A stretch of DNA of 64,000 nt from Aquatica leii (taxonomy: Eukaryota > Arthropoda > Insecta > Coleoptera > Lampyridae), in assembly GCA_035610365.1 (NCBI GenBank), contig CM069436.1:9228937-9292936 (forward strand). Direction: 5' to 3'. Below, piece after piece: positions 42,371 through 56,200 of this stretch. Numbering within the stretch: position 1 is the stretch's first letter; every line of letters starts with the position of its first letter. A model generated the notes under the pieces. The model was given only the letters and a program-made list of their open reading frames with translations. It did no database searches and had not been told where the DNA came from. The translations under genes were made by a program, and so were the position numbers.

Positions 42371-43010
42371 ACATAAACCATAAAAAAAGTGCTTTTAATG
42401 CAAATGTTTTGGAAAAAGTTTTTACAAATTTTGTCAAATGCAATTGCAAGGGTGCAGTTTTGTAAATAACAAGTCTTTTCTAAACGTCTTGTATAAAAAA
42501 TTTCATAAAAAACCCTTATAAACGATAAACAAAGTGCTTTTAATGCAAACTTTTTAAAGAAAATTTTGTCAGCTAGAGGAGTGCAGTTTTCTTTAATAGC
42601 AAGTTAATAAATATATAAAAAGCCTTATAAACCATGAAAAAAGTGATTTTAATTAAAACTTTTTAAAGAAAATTTTGTAAAATGTTTAAACAGCAGTTGC
42701 GGCTTAGCTAGGACAGCTAGAAGGGTGCAGTTCTTTTTAATAGCAAGATAATGATCTTTTCCAAAAGTCTTGTAAAAAAAAATTAAAAAAACCTTTACAA
42801 ACCATAGAAAAGTGCTCTTAATGCAAACTTTTTGAAGAAAATTTTGTCAAATGTTTAAACGACAATTGCGGCCTAACTAAGACAGCTAGGAGGGTGCAGT
42901 TTTTTTTAATAGCAAGATCATGATATTTTCTAAACGTTTTGTAAAAAATTTGCCAAAAAAGCCTTATAAACCATGAAAAAAGTGATTTTAATGAAAACTT
43001 TCGCGAGCTT
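42371..43010. repeat. Second tandem repeat (~110-170 bp, about 5 irregular units)
   Basis: The string AAAGTGCTTTTAATGCAAAC and close variants recur near 42390, 42530, 42640, 42810 and 42975, each followed by AAAGAAAATTTTGT and a GGTGCAGTTTT block. Unit length varies from about 110 to 170 bp. It adjoins the big satellite but differs from it in sequence. Confidence 0.8.
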
Positions 43011-43075
43011 TCTTTGTTCCTTGTTGCAATCATACCCTAAATTTAGTCGTCAATGATGTCGCAAAATCGAATACT

Positions 43076-43695
43076 TTGAGCATCATTTTTTTTTCTTTGG
43101 TTAAAGCACTGTTTGTATTTTTTTCAGCTTCTACTAAACGCTGGTCAATTCTGAAATCTAATTTATGTAATGTAACAAATTTAACTTTAAAACTTTTATC
43201 GGATACTCGATGATCTAGTAGAATAGATGCAGTAATTCTTTTAAGGTATCAATTTGGGGAGGTTTATGATGCTCTGTTTGAAATAAAGCGAAGGAAGCTT
43301 TCAAAATAACGTACAAAATTTGGCTGCATCGTTGGCCCAAAATTGCATACTTTTGAGTTCATTTGCATTCTTATATTGTGGTATAATATTTTAAGCAAAG
43401 TTGTTGTTAGTAAAATTATTCAAAAACCGAACTTTGATGTTGCTCAGTGTTGTGATCATTTAAATATTTTAAATAATTTTTTGAAAGCTTATCGCTCCGA
43501 TAAAGGCTTTAATGATCTATTGGTTGATGCTAAAGAAATAGCATCCAGCTTAGATATAGAACCTAAATTCAAAAAACAAAGATGTGCAAGACCGCAAAAA
43601 AATTAAAAAAAAAACATTTTGATTATGAATGTTATGATGAACCAATCCACGACGAAAGTTTAAAGTTTAAAGTTGATGATTTTAATTTAATTTAA
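43076..43695 (+). pseudogene. hAT-like transposase relic (ZMYM1-like, C-terminal part)
   Basis: The + strand reads STKRWSILKSN and LLSDTR, stop, SSRIDAVI (TGA where Trp is expected), LRYQFGEVYDALFEI, then FEFICILILWYNILSKVV, DVAQCCDHLNILNNFLKAYR and AKEIASSLDIEPKFKKQR. A frameshift near 43600 continues into HFDYECYDE. These strings match the C-terminal half of insect ZMYM1-like hAT transposases. N-terminal half, BED finger and terminal repeats were not found. Confidence 0.75.
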
Positions 43696-44048
43696 TGCTC
43701 TAGATGTAATCATTTTTTTTCATCATTGTTCTTTGTCTCTTTTTTTACTATTTTATTTCGTCTAAATACATGTTCTTCTTTTTAAATACTTTTTCGGAGA
43801 AATAAATAAAATAAAGAAAACATTATAAAATATAACTATATTTAAAAAAAATATTTTGATATACAAAATAGCAGAAACAGTAGTAGTAAAAGTATTCTTT
43901 TCAGACACAGCCTACAAAATTCTTAAGTATAATACAAAAATACGATAACCGTAATAAAAAATATATATATCCAACATTTATCTACAAAAATTGTCTATCT
44001 AAATAAACCAAGTTACCCCACAACTTTGTAAGTTAAAAAAATAACAAT
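43696..44048 (-). other. Probable 3' UTR of the SEC14-like gene
   Basis: AT-rich sequence between the hAT relic and the SEC14-like stop codon. TTTATT at about 43755 (AATAAA on the - strand) is a candidate polyadenylation signal. No coding potential seen. Confidence 0.4.
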
Positions 44049-44209
44049 TTAATTAGTGGAAATAATTTCTTTGCTGGAGCCATTCGTAATAGGTGCACTC
44101 TCTGGCAGCGTACTCACGTCTAATTTATCAAGAGGCTCAGTAACTAAAATGTTGTAGTGCAATTTTTTGCTACGCAATATACTATAAGAGTTGTCAAATA
44201 CGACTCGAT
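44049..44209 (-). CDS. SEC14-like terminal exon (GOLD domain end)
   Basis: Encodes RVVFDNSYSILRSKKLHYNI, the last GOLD strands, then a Ser/Thr-rich tail ending SSKEIISTN and TAA. FDN.YS.lRsK.lhY is the family signature. Confidence 0.93.
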
Positions 44210-47200
44210 CTGTAAAAATAACCCAGTTTTAAATATAATCAATATTTGGTACATGAAAAAACGTACAAGTAGCTGGTGCCTGACACGCAATTACACCAAC
44301 TTCATTGACTTGATGTGACGCCACTCTTTGAAAACGAACCGCAGGAGATTCAGTTCCATCGGGGCTGCAATAAGTGATGCCAAATCGAATATCGTGTCCT
44401 TCGGTGCGAAAATCCCATCTGAAAATGAAACTGAAAATGATAGCGCTGTTGGGGTAAAGATTTTAACTTACTTTAAAGCACAGCCTGCATCCGCAACTAT
44501 AAAATCCAAGGTGAGTTTTCTTCCTTTTTTTACAATAGTTGAAGTGAATTCCGCCGAAATTTCGGTGGTGCCGAAATTGTTTACATAATAAGATTCGGGA
44601 ATTTTTCCTCCAGGTCGTATCTAAAGTAATTTTTTTGAATTAGTTATGTTATGTTTTTAAGCATGTCATTAAGCATTTTTTTGTTAATTAAAGAATCAAA
44701 TGCTTATAAAATAAACATGAATAACTGGATGTAATGCGCAAGAAGTCAATACTTCTAGAACCAATTTTAGTCGAAACGTCTACGCTCTTTGAATTATGCC
44801 GTAAAACAATAACTTTCTGCTTAAATGTAGATAAAGCAACTCTCTCGACGTAATAAACAGTCAACCTCAACATACCCATACAAACAGGGGTGGACTAGCT
44901 AGATACGTTGCAGCACCTTGGATCCTGATATAATTAAGAAGCACTAAATTCAAGAAATTTTCATTGTTTTAGTGTATGTAGAATCCAATGTATGGGGGCT
45001 TAATTCGTCTTCACAATGACCATAGAAGGGTAAGATGCCGCAATGAAAAGCGACGTGATATTGAGTTTGCTGTTGAGAGTTTGCGGTACACAAGACTTTT
45101 TTCAACAAGACAACGCACGTTCCCAGATTGCTCGTGGAACTATCGACTTCCGCCAACAAGCAGGCGTTAATGTTTTGCCGTGGGCACCCTGTTCACCGAA
45201 TTTAAATCTCATTGCACATGTGTAGGATGTGTTGGAGAAGAGACTATCCACCTTGCACTATTCTCTACAGACTCTGGCACAGTTAACCCACGAAGTTTAA
45301 GTTGCTTGGAACAAAGTATCACAAACAGATATTGATCACCTAAATAAGTCGATGCTTTCTGTTCATGTTATATGGTTATTTTCGGTAATTCTTTAAGTTC
45401 AAAGCTTTCGTAAAAACAGAAAAAAAAAGTTTTTGAATCTGTCGAATCAAAAGTTTCCAATTGCAATCCTATCGGCCATATATTGTGCTACCACGGACTG
45501 CTCAATGTTTGGAATGGTGTAGGTTGCGACTCATCTCGAATGGCATAGAGTAGTGTTTAGTGATGAATCTCGATTTTCTTTGGGAATCCTTAATAGCCTT
45601 ATGAGAGTCAGACAATGACGTAGGAAACGGTGCAATGATAATTTTTTTGTTGAGCGGCATGTGAACCACACTGTGGAGACTATGGTATAAAGTGGTATAG
45701 CTTATAGAAGTAAGTCTTGTTTGGTATTCATCCGAGGTAACAACAACACCCGGCGCTATGTTAACGAGGTGGTAGAACTCCATATTCTATTTTTTTAGCA
45801 GTTGGAAGACCTACTTTTCCAGCAGGATAATGCCCGTTTTTACATATCAAGATACTCTATGAACCATTTCGAATAGATCAATGTTAATCTTTTTTTATGA
45901 CCACCCAGATCTTCCGGTGTTTCGCTTGTTGAACACGTATGAAACATTATGGGTAGACAACTAAGGAACTTAGTGCCTTCTTCATAGACATAGGAAGCTC
46001 TCCAGCATGAAGAAGAAGAGAAGGAAGAGAACCCATCATACCAATCAAACTTGTTTGGTACAAATTCGCTATAAGAGGGATCGGTTAAGTAACGAAATGT
46101 TGCAAGTAGATAGGATATTCTTACAAGATCAGTAGAATAGACTAAGTATTTGTGCGTGCTATGAGAGCACGTAGTTCCGCAAGGCACCTGTCTTACGGCT
46201 TGTCCTCGCTTCCAGGTTAATACCAAATCGACAAGTAAAAAGATCTTCATATAAATAAGGAAAAATAAAGAAAGGCAGAGTATTAATCAAACAACGACAG
46301 CTAAAACGAAGATAAAACGTGTTATTTCTAATAAAGGCTTTGGTCTCTTCTAATAAAGACTCTGGTTTCTTATATATACATTTACATCAGGCACCAGTCT
46401 AAAGATGACCTAAAGTAACTCGGGATAGGGGTTGATCGTGGCTAACAGGACACCTCAAACGTCATCAAATTCATGACAAGCGAAAATCCAATGTGGTAGA
46501 GTGTCAGAAACGCCACACAACAGACAGCTGTCGTCATTTAAAACGCTAATGCGTTTTAAATAAGAACAAAATCCGCTGTGTGAAGAAAAAAATTTGGACT
46601 GCCTTTCGTTCGGAGACGTAGGACATTCTAACCTAGGTAAGGATATCTCAAATAAAGAAGTAGACGTTACGCCCTTTCTGAAAAGTGTCCCACAGCCGCT
46701 GCCATTCAAGATCAAGACCTTTAAGTGACGCTTGACAGCTGAAAAGAACGGAAAGTCGTTGAGCGAAACATGCTGGTCAAGGAAATTGCACGTGTCAGTC
46801 TTGGTGCAGTAAATTTCCTGCAAAAGTAGATGTAGGGAAGGATGCTTGTCTATGTCTATGTCTAGGCCATAGGTGAGCATCCGTATAACAGCACTGTTAA
46901 AGATATTTGCAAAAGATTTTTTGTATAGGTTCTGTCCAAGGTACTTAAATTCGAAAATCCTACGGACGGGAATCCTGTTAAGGAGCAGTGAAAGATCTCG
47001 TTTTAAAGTGGAGCCAAAAACCATGTACTTAGTCTTGTCTGCTGAAACCGTCGGTTTGTTGTTGCCAGCTCCGCTTCTCACTATGATTAGGCACGTGTTG
47101 GATTTAGCCTATAAATCTCGTTTAGAAATTGCGAACACATTGAGAGTAATGTTGTTCGCGTATGCAAAAATATCGCAGTAGGCTGGTAGTTTTGTGCAAA

Positions 47201-50200
47201 GCAAGGCGTTTACAATCAGATTTCACAAGGTCGGCTTAAAAACCGAGCTTTGTGGACACCTCTTCGTCAGTCGCTTGGCATGAACAGAACGGGATATGTT
47301 CGAAGAATAAGTTATCGATTTGTTTGATAAATAACTACAAATAACGCGCGTGGCGCTAGGAAGGACTCTCTTAACGACGCGAGCTTCTATTATTAGAGGC
47401 CACCATACGTTGTCAAACGCTCCAGGTATGTCAATGAAAATTACAAGCCTGTAGTTGGAGACGTTTGGTCGTACATTGGTCATTAATCATGAAAAGAACT
47501 TGTGGAAGAATATCGTCATGAATCTTTTTGAGAAGTACACATTCAAAACTTTTGCAAAGTTCTGATAACAGAATTATCAGAAGGTACCAGTTGGGATATA
47601 CGAGATCCTTCTTCTTAGGTTTGAAAATAGTGATGAGCTTACCAGCTTTCTAGCTGGCTACATTAAGGCATGAATAAAACAAATCAATGATCGTAGAAGA
47701 GAGTAAATCTTGTACAATTACACGTAAGACAATGCAATGTATTCAGTCAGATTGTCGTCAGGAAACAGAGGAAAACAGTAGCTATAATCGTCTTGCATTC
47801 TAAGATAGTGTATTTTTTGCCGCCTCGGACATTGGAGCACGGTTGGATCGACAGGAATTTACGAAACAGCAATCTGTAAACTAACCCCCACTAGCTCGTC
47901 GTCAAGTTCTTTTACAGATTTAGGATCGTGGCATAAAGCACCATGTAGAAGATAAACAGGGATAGAACTTGCAGTTGCCATATTTAGGCGTACGAGGCCT
48001 ATATATTTATAATTAAAGATTCTTTTAGAAATAAAAGTTTTGACAGTTAACTCAAACTGTATCAGTTGTTGGTCACTTTCAATAACTTCTGGAACACCCC
48101 AGCTTAGGATTTTTCTGCCAACAGAAGACGCCAAAGTGACATCAATGTTAGACGAGTCTAAGTGGTTAGAGAAGGTGAAAGGTTGGTGAGGTTTGTTGAC
48201 AACAAAAAGGTCACGTTTACCCACGAGATTCTCCACGCATCGTCCGCGCTCGTCGGTCACCGGAAAGTGCTAAAGCGGCAATTTTGAATTATGGTCACCT
48301 GCTATTATGATAGGAACGTTTCTTAGTTCATCAAGAATTTTATTGAGGTGTTGGAGATAAATGCGAACATTCTCACTCGGCGGCCAATAAACGCCTACGA
48401 TTGCCTAAATCTGAGTGTAACCCCTCCGACGGGCTTCGAACTATTGAAAACAATAGCTGAATAGTACCGCACAGAAAAGAATGCTTAAATCCTGAATCAG
48501 AATTAAACACGCATGGCTCTTATGTCCGTAAGATGTCAATGTCATTGTCAGAGGAGAAACTCATAGCTTCAAAACTCGTAAATTCCAAAGATTCACTTGC
48601 GCAAACCTCAAAGTTAATTGAGTGTCCTCATAGTTCATAATCGGTGTTGGATATTTTGGCGACGAGCCTTTTTAGGTACCCTGGGCAGGTGTTTAAAATC
48701 GCCTTGTGCTTGACGATGTCTCCTTTATGACCAAAGCGAACGCAGTTAGCGCATGTAAGGTCTCGATCCGAATTGGAACATGCTTTCGTTTTGTGCTTTT
48801 CAGCGCAATGTCCACACTGTTAGTCGCTTTTACCGTCGGGGGAAAAATGGACGTATTTCTGACGATTAGAGCAGCGTGTTACTCAAATGGTCATTGATTC
48901 TGCACGCATTCCAGGCGACGTGCACACGACGCAATGCCAAAAAGTATCGTCAAACTTCCGGATGGACCTCAAGGATCCAATGGCAATTTGCTTTGTCTTT
49001 AGGATTAAAGCGGAACTAAACTTTCAAGTGTTTATTGGCAAGATGAAGCACTTCATCGGAAGCGTTGTAGAAGTTCTGGGAAATAATGGCTTCTTTCATC
49101 TGCTCAGGAGACAGGAACGTCAATGATAGCGATGCGGGTTAACGACTTGCCTTGAGCCTTAACCACGAAGCCGACTTTATCAAGGATGGCCGCGGATATT
49201 TTTGTAAGGTCCGTTTTTTCAGATTCGAGTCGAATTGAATTTTTGCTTGTCTTGGTTACACGGTCTAGTCTAAGACCTCACTTTTGAGGATTTAAAACCT
49301 TCATGAGAGTCGTTTTTGTCTCGTCAGCGGTCTTTAAAAGAGAGTCAGGTTTGGGTAGAAAGTGCAGAAACAACGGTTGTGGAAAGTAACAGATTGCAAG
49401 ACAGTTTGAATGTCAGTAAAGGCGTTGGCAAAGTCAGAAGTTTGCTGCGTTACGCGACCAGATACAATGGATTTCCGAAAAGTCGCTTGAAGCTTGCTAA
49501 CAATATCAATCATTTCTGATTGCTTGGAAAGAGTAGTCTTGCACGCAGAGATTACTTTAGTAAGACGCAGAATATCAGAGTCGCAGGATTCTTTAATGAT
49601 GTCTGGTAGAGTATCTGCAAGAATGTCGCCGTCATCTTTACGACGACGCTTGGAAGAGAATGATTTAGCTTTCTTGGAGGAGAAAGCTGAAAGAGTGGAG
49701 GAAGTTGAGAGCGACAGCGCGACGCTTGTGGAGTGCCGACTGGAAAGTAGACTGGCTACCTGATACCCTTTTAGCCGTACACAGAAGCTTATTGCCAAAA
49801 ACGGTTAGGCTTATAGTCTTATAGGGTCTACAGTTGCTTAGCAAGGAACAACTCTCACACAAAATCAAAATAATTACAAAATTATTGTCGGCCACATATT
49901 CTTTTACTTTAGAAAATTCATATGACGAGCTAATGAGGCATGTATAGAATATAAGAACTAAACCGGATGCATATTCTGTTAATCTACGTTAGATGGAAAA
50001 ATTGAAACCACCATTTAGATTTCCGTTACAGTGGAAAGCATTACTACGAATTGGAAGGCACACCTGTTGAGATACCTCAATTGACTTTAGAAAACTTACC
50101 GCACTTTGATTTTAATCAATCGTATGAAACTTAGCAACTTATTTGTAATGACTGTGTATATATGTATCAGTTTAATTTGCAAACATTTTAAGGGATTTGT

Positions 50201-53200
50201 GTTAAATGTGCCATTAGCTTATAGCATATTCGGATGTAAGTACCGTGTTCCATATATTGTAATTATATGATTTGAAGTTGGTCGTATGCATGCACCATTT
50301 GACATACAAATTACGCTTGTTATCGCAACTACTCTATACAGCCTTTTTGCATATAAGCGGTGCGTTTCGTTTTACTATTTGTGCAATCACCATAAGCTTG
50401 TGATAATTAACAGTTTTCGTTGCCACCAACGTTAATTTATTAAATGTAACTTTGTGCTCATTATTCCATATGTGTACGAAATGTTACGTGTATCATTAGT
50501 TATACTGCGATATTTGTTGACGAACTTTTATGTCCGGTTATATGTCGTTAAATTGTTATACTTGTTTTGTTCGATTTGTTTACCTTCATTGTTTGTCAGA
50601 TATAATCGGAATCTGTAATATACTTTTCTCCCGTTTTCGAGCTTTTTTAATTACGTTATAGTCGGCACATCAATGATCTAGCTGAATCTGATCAGTTATA
50701 AGTCGATGATTCACTCTCCGAGACTCTGAGCTACCGCGTACCGTAGGTTACGGTTGTTTTGCAAAAAAAAATTTAAATTTTCTAAGTTGTATTCCAATCA
50801 CTTTATGTCAGATAGAGGGCCGTTTTGAACTAAAAATTAAACCAGTTGAGGTACAAAAATTTTATTATATACATCTTAAAACTACAGATTCTCTCTACTT
50901 TTCTATATAATCGCCAAACAAATTTAGGCACTTATCATATCTTCTAACAGTCTTTGAAATGCCGTCTGCAAAAAATTCTGCTGCCTGGGAAGGTAGCCAA
51001 CCCGTTACGGCGATTTGAAAATCACTAAGTGCCAAGTCCGGGCTGTAGGGCGGGTGTTTAAAAACGTCCCATTTGAATTTAGCCAAAAGTTTACTTGTTC
51101 TTTGGGCTGTGTGAGGGCGAGCGTCGTCATGAACAAACACAACGCCCAATGTCAAAAGTCCACGACGCTTGTTTTGAATTGCTCTTCTTAGTCGTTTCAA
51201 AGTTTGGCAATAAACTGATAGTTGTACCACGCTCCATAAAATCAACGAGTAAGATTCCCTTAGTGTCCCAGAAAATTGTAGCCATCAATTTTCTCGCTGA
51301 AAACGTTTGGCGGGCTTTCTTTGGCTTGCTTGGAGAAGCAGTATGCCCCCATTGCATTGATTGCTGTTTAGTCTCAGCATTTACATAGGCTACCCAAGTC
51401 TCATCTCCGGTAACGATTCTGTTAAGAAATTCTTCTCCTTCAACGTCATACCGAGAAAGTCTATGGCAGAGCCATCCTGTTCATTTTGTGGTCGTCGGTA
51501 TCCAACGAGCACAAAACTTGTGGTAGCCTAGTTTTTCAGTCACTATCTCGTGTACAAAGCTCCGAGAAATTTCAGGGAAATTATCGGAAGGCTGAGAGAT
51601 TGTTAAGCGCCAGTTCTCACGAATTTTTTCCTTTACTCTGCTCACCAAGTCATCAGTGACAAGAGATGACCTACCGCTTCTGTCCTCATCGTGAACGTTT
51701 GTTCTTCTATTTTTAAATAAGCGAACTCACTGACGGACTACACCTTCACTCATAATGTCTGGGCCATAGACCGCACACAATTCACGATGAATTTCAGCTG
51801 CTGAATAATTTTTCTTCCACGGAAATCGTATTACGCCACGCACTTCACACTTGGCGGAATTTTCTATCGCAGCGCTCATGTTTTTAGGTTATAAAAGCCT
51901 TAAATTTGAAGAGAATGTTCTATGTCAGTCAAAACTGTTTCTAACAAAGTGATGTGGATTTTACCCATTTGGAGACTAATGATATGATTCGTATAAATCC
52001 TAAAAAGAAAATATTGCGAAAACTTTGTATATTTCGTAAGTTGTACTCGATACTTGATAGATAGTTTTAAACGACAATTTTGTTTTTGTTTTTTTTAAAT
52101 AAGTGTAACAACAAACGATGAATGTATTAAAACGTTCGAGAAGTTATTCCGACATCGCCAGATTAACACGGCTTGCATATCCTAGAGCACCAGACACCTT
52201 CTTGTTGCAGTTGGCTATTCAAACTTTTGTAGACGGCCTCCGAGACAACGAAACGCAGCAGACTCTCCGGTTAGCTCGACCAAAGACGTTGGATGACGCA
52301 TTAACCCATGCTTTGGAGTTCGAGGCAGCGAAACAAGCGTCGCACCGAAGCAGCCATAAGCTCCGTTGTGCTGCAGAAATATCCTCGCACACAGAAGAAA
52401 GCATTGAAGACATAGTGCGACGGGTATTTCGAGAACGAGTAGCTTGAGGAAGAGAACTGACGTGCTGGAACTGCGGGGAAGTGGGCCACGTACGACGACG
52501 CTGTATTAAGCCCAGAAGAAAACCAGAAGAACGTCCGAAAAACTAGAACGGGTCAACCGAATGGGGCGAAAGTCGACCTCAACGAGCCATGCCCCGGAGA
52601 TTACCATTCAAATGGCGTCGCCTAGAGAGCAGTTGCATAGCATTTATCTCGATGGCAAGATCAATAGAAGAAATGTTCAGTTACTGGTTGACACTGGAGC
52701 GACGAAGATCATCATTCGTCCTGACATGTTATTCGAAACCGAGAAGACATCACCAGTAACAGTACGACTTTGAACGGCGACGGGCGAAGAAATACCTACT
52801 TACGGACAAGTCAAAGTAACCATTGGTTTGGGAAATGGAGTACTCGACCATCAAGTACTGGTAGCCGACATCACGAAAGAAGTTATCCTAGGAATGGACG
52901 TGATAAAAAAGTATAGGTTCCATTTGGATATGAACAACGATGTCCTGAAGATCGACAATGAAGAAATTCCTTTTTATTCGTCAGAGAAGGCAGCCGTGCG
53001 AGTCTTATTGAGTGAAGACGTGATTCTGCCTGCAAGGACGGAAAGTGTGGTGATGGCACGCCTGGATGGAAATCTCCGGGAAGGCTACATACGCGCGATT
53101 TAACCAATGGAGGGCGGCCTAGTTGAAAAGGGATTACTCGTTGGTAGAACTTTAGTACGAGTAAAGAACACGATGCCAGTAAAGATCTTAAACATCAACT

Positions 53201-56200
53201 CAGATCCTATAACGTTGAAAAAGAAAACCGTGGTAAGTCCACAACATCTATTGGACATTCTTACCACCAAATGCCAAAACCTCAGCCAAGACCAGCTGGC
53301 TAAAGTTAAAGTGTTGATCCAAGAGTATAAAGATGTGTTCGCGCTGGAGAGTGGCTTCAAAAGAAGAACTAACGTGGTAAAACATAAAATTAATACCGGA
53401 GACGCTCGGCCGATACGACAACATCCACGCAGACTTTGGCAAAAAGAGAAGAAGCCAAACAAATAATTACGGATATAGAGAGAAAAGGCGTGATTGAACC
53501 TTCAAGTAGCCCATGGGCATCCCCAGTGGTACTCGTAAAGAAGAAGGATAGATCAACGAGGTTTTGCGTAGACTACAAACAGCTAAACGACGTGACCAAA
53601 AAGGACAGTTACCCTTTACCTAGAATTGACGATACGTTAGAGACCCTGTCGGGATCCCAGTGGTTTTCTACGTTAGATGTAAAGAGTGGATACTGGCAGG
53701 TAGAATTAGAACCCAAGGATCGTGAAAAAACAGCTTTTACAATTGGAACTGTGTTGTGGCAGTTCACTGTGATGCCTTTCGGCTTGTGTAACGCTCCTGC
53801 AACATTCGAGCGTTTTATGGAGACCATCTTGCGCAGATTGTCTTGGAAGACGTGTTTGGTTTACCTGGATGACCTGATCGTGATTGGAATGTCGTTTGAA
53901 GAACACTTGAACAACTTGAAGAAAGTGTTCCAGCGACTACGAGGGGCTAACCTCAAACTGAGCCCAAAGAAGTGCCACGTATTTAAGAAAAAAATGCAGT
54001 ATCTTGGCCACGTCGTATCTAGAGATGGAGTAAAAGCTGACCCAGACAAAATCCGAGCAATGCAAGTATGGCCAAGACCAATCGACAAACATCAGGTTCA
54101 AAGTTTCCTTGGATTGTGCACTTATTATAGACGATTTGTACCCGGATTTGCTAATATTGCCAAACCTTTGACGAAATTGACGGAAGAAAGAGCATAATTT
54201 AGATGGAATGAAGACTACGAAAATTCTTTCCATCAACTAAAACAGGCCGTAGTCACTTCGCCGATTTTGAGTTATCAAAGAGAAGGTGGAAAATTTGTTT
54301 TTGATACCGACGCAAGCAATCTGGCCATAAGCGCGGTCCTTTCGCAACTTCAAGATGGACAAGAAAAAGTTATCGCGTATTTTAGCAAGGTTTTGTCCAG
54401 GCCAGAAAAGAATTATTGCGTGACTCGGAGAAAGCTGTTAGCAGTCGTCAAGTCCATCAAACATTTCTACAAATATTTGTATAGACAAAAATTTTTACTG
54501 AGAACAGACCACGCCGCTTCAAAATGGCTACTGCGGTTCCGTAACCCAGAAGGACAAGTGGCAAGATACTTCGAAAGACTGCAAGAGTATGACTATGACA
54601 CAGAACACCGTGCCGGAACGCTGATGCCTTGTCCAGAAGACCATGTCTGACTGCAGCTTTTCTTTGGGACTGGAAGAAAAAGTTGAATGCCTCCGGAGAA
54701 CTGCTATGGTTGATGATGAGTGGGAACCTGAGCAGCTACGTCGCAAACAAGAAGATGATCCTGAAATAAGACTATTTCTGGACGGCAAAGAGAGCGGCCG
54801 ACGACCAACCTAGGAAGAAGTGAGTGCTTTGGGCAGAAACATCAAAGCGTACTGGGCGCAGTGGGACTCCTTGATAGTAGAAGACGGTCTTCTTAAGCGA
54901 TCCCTAGAAAGTGCCGAGGGCACGTAAAACAGACTACAGTTGGTAGTGCCGAAGAGCAGGGTATCAGAAGTGTTAAAGCATCTCCACGATGGGACATCAG
55001 GAGGATACTTTGGCATTAAGAAGACGTTGGGTAAAATGCGAGAACGATTCTACTGGATAAACTGCAAACAGGACGTCATGAAATGGTGCCGTAAACGCAC
55101 AGTCTGCGCATCAGGAAATTATCCAGCGAGAAAGCGCAAACAACCCATGAAGCAATACAACGTAGGAAGCCCTTTGGAAAGAGTAGCGATTGACATCGCA
55201 GGGCCGTTCCCAGAATCCGAGTCGGGAAATAAATACATCTTGGTGGCGATGGATTATTTCACGAAATCGACGGAGGCTTACGCCATACCCAATCAAAAAG
55301 CAGCTACAGTAGCAGACGTATTAGTAAAAGATTTTTTCTGCCGGTTTGGAAGAAGAAGAAGAAGTTGCTGGATAAGATTACGTCAGCAAGCTGACCAAGA
55401 GGCTAGACGAAATACATGAAGAGGTCCGTAAAAACACACAAATTGCCAGCGACAGGATGAAGGCTAGATATGACGTCAAGGCACAAAATGGTGGGTTTCA
55501 ACTTGACGATATGGTCTGGTTGTATAATTCGTGGTTTGTCGCCGAAGCTGCAAAGGCAATGGGAGGGCCCCTATGAAGTTATGCAGTGTATTAATGACGT
55601 CATATATCGCATCCGAAAACCGCCCAGATGGCGATAACCACAATACGCAAGTTCAGGTCCGAACCAGAGTAATAAGTAGCAGAACCAGGAATCCAATCGA
55701 AGAAATGGAATTCTTGAAAAGCTAGGTTCGGAGTTACCACCGAGGAACAACAAGACCTTTTCCAGACACAAAAAGATTACGCCATCGCACATTGCGTGAG
55801 CGAGGATCTTGACATGCCCAAGGGGGTTACAACCGGCAGTCGGAAAAGTTTTAGGACTACGTGGTGACAGACGCTTCGTTTTCTATCTGGTCACCAAAAA
55901 ATACTCACGTATCAAATCGTTATACAAAGATCTGTGGCGAACATTATGCAATCTCAAGAGAGAAATGGAGTTACATCATGTTAAGAAATTGGCAGTACCC
56001 AAGCTTGGTTGTGGCTTAGATCAACTGAATTGGAGGACAGTTCGAAACATGTTGGAGATCGTCTTCCGAGGAACAGGCGTTCAAGTGTTGGTCTGTAGTT
56101 ACCAACCAAGAAGAATATCAGGCCAGGAAAAGTCCATTGATTGTTACTTTTATGTTCAAAGAAGTTGCCGAAATGGAAAAAGCTGCCGCTATCGCCCCGA

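Larger units (their letters stand above)
46441..49900 (-). mobile_element. R1-like non-LTR retrotransposon relic
   Basis: On the - strand from right to left: an ORF1 (gag-like) region with zinc knuckles (about 49798-48690), an endonuclease region (about 48400-47860), RT fragments (47483-47223) and a C-terminal zinc-binding tail (47081-46455). This gag, endonuclease, RT, C-terminal zinc order fits R1-like LINEs. Every frame is interrupted. It is less GC-poor than its surroundings. Confidence 0.75.

Noticed and set aside
45840..46250. 136-codon - strand frame
   Set aside because: Partly antisense to the second Tc1 relic; the remainder has no family features.
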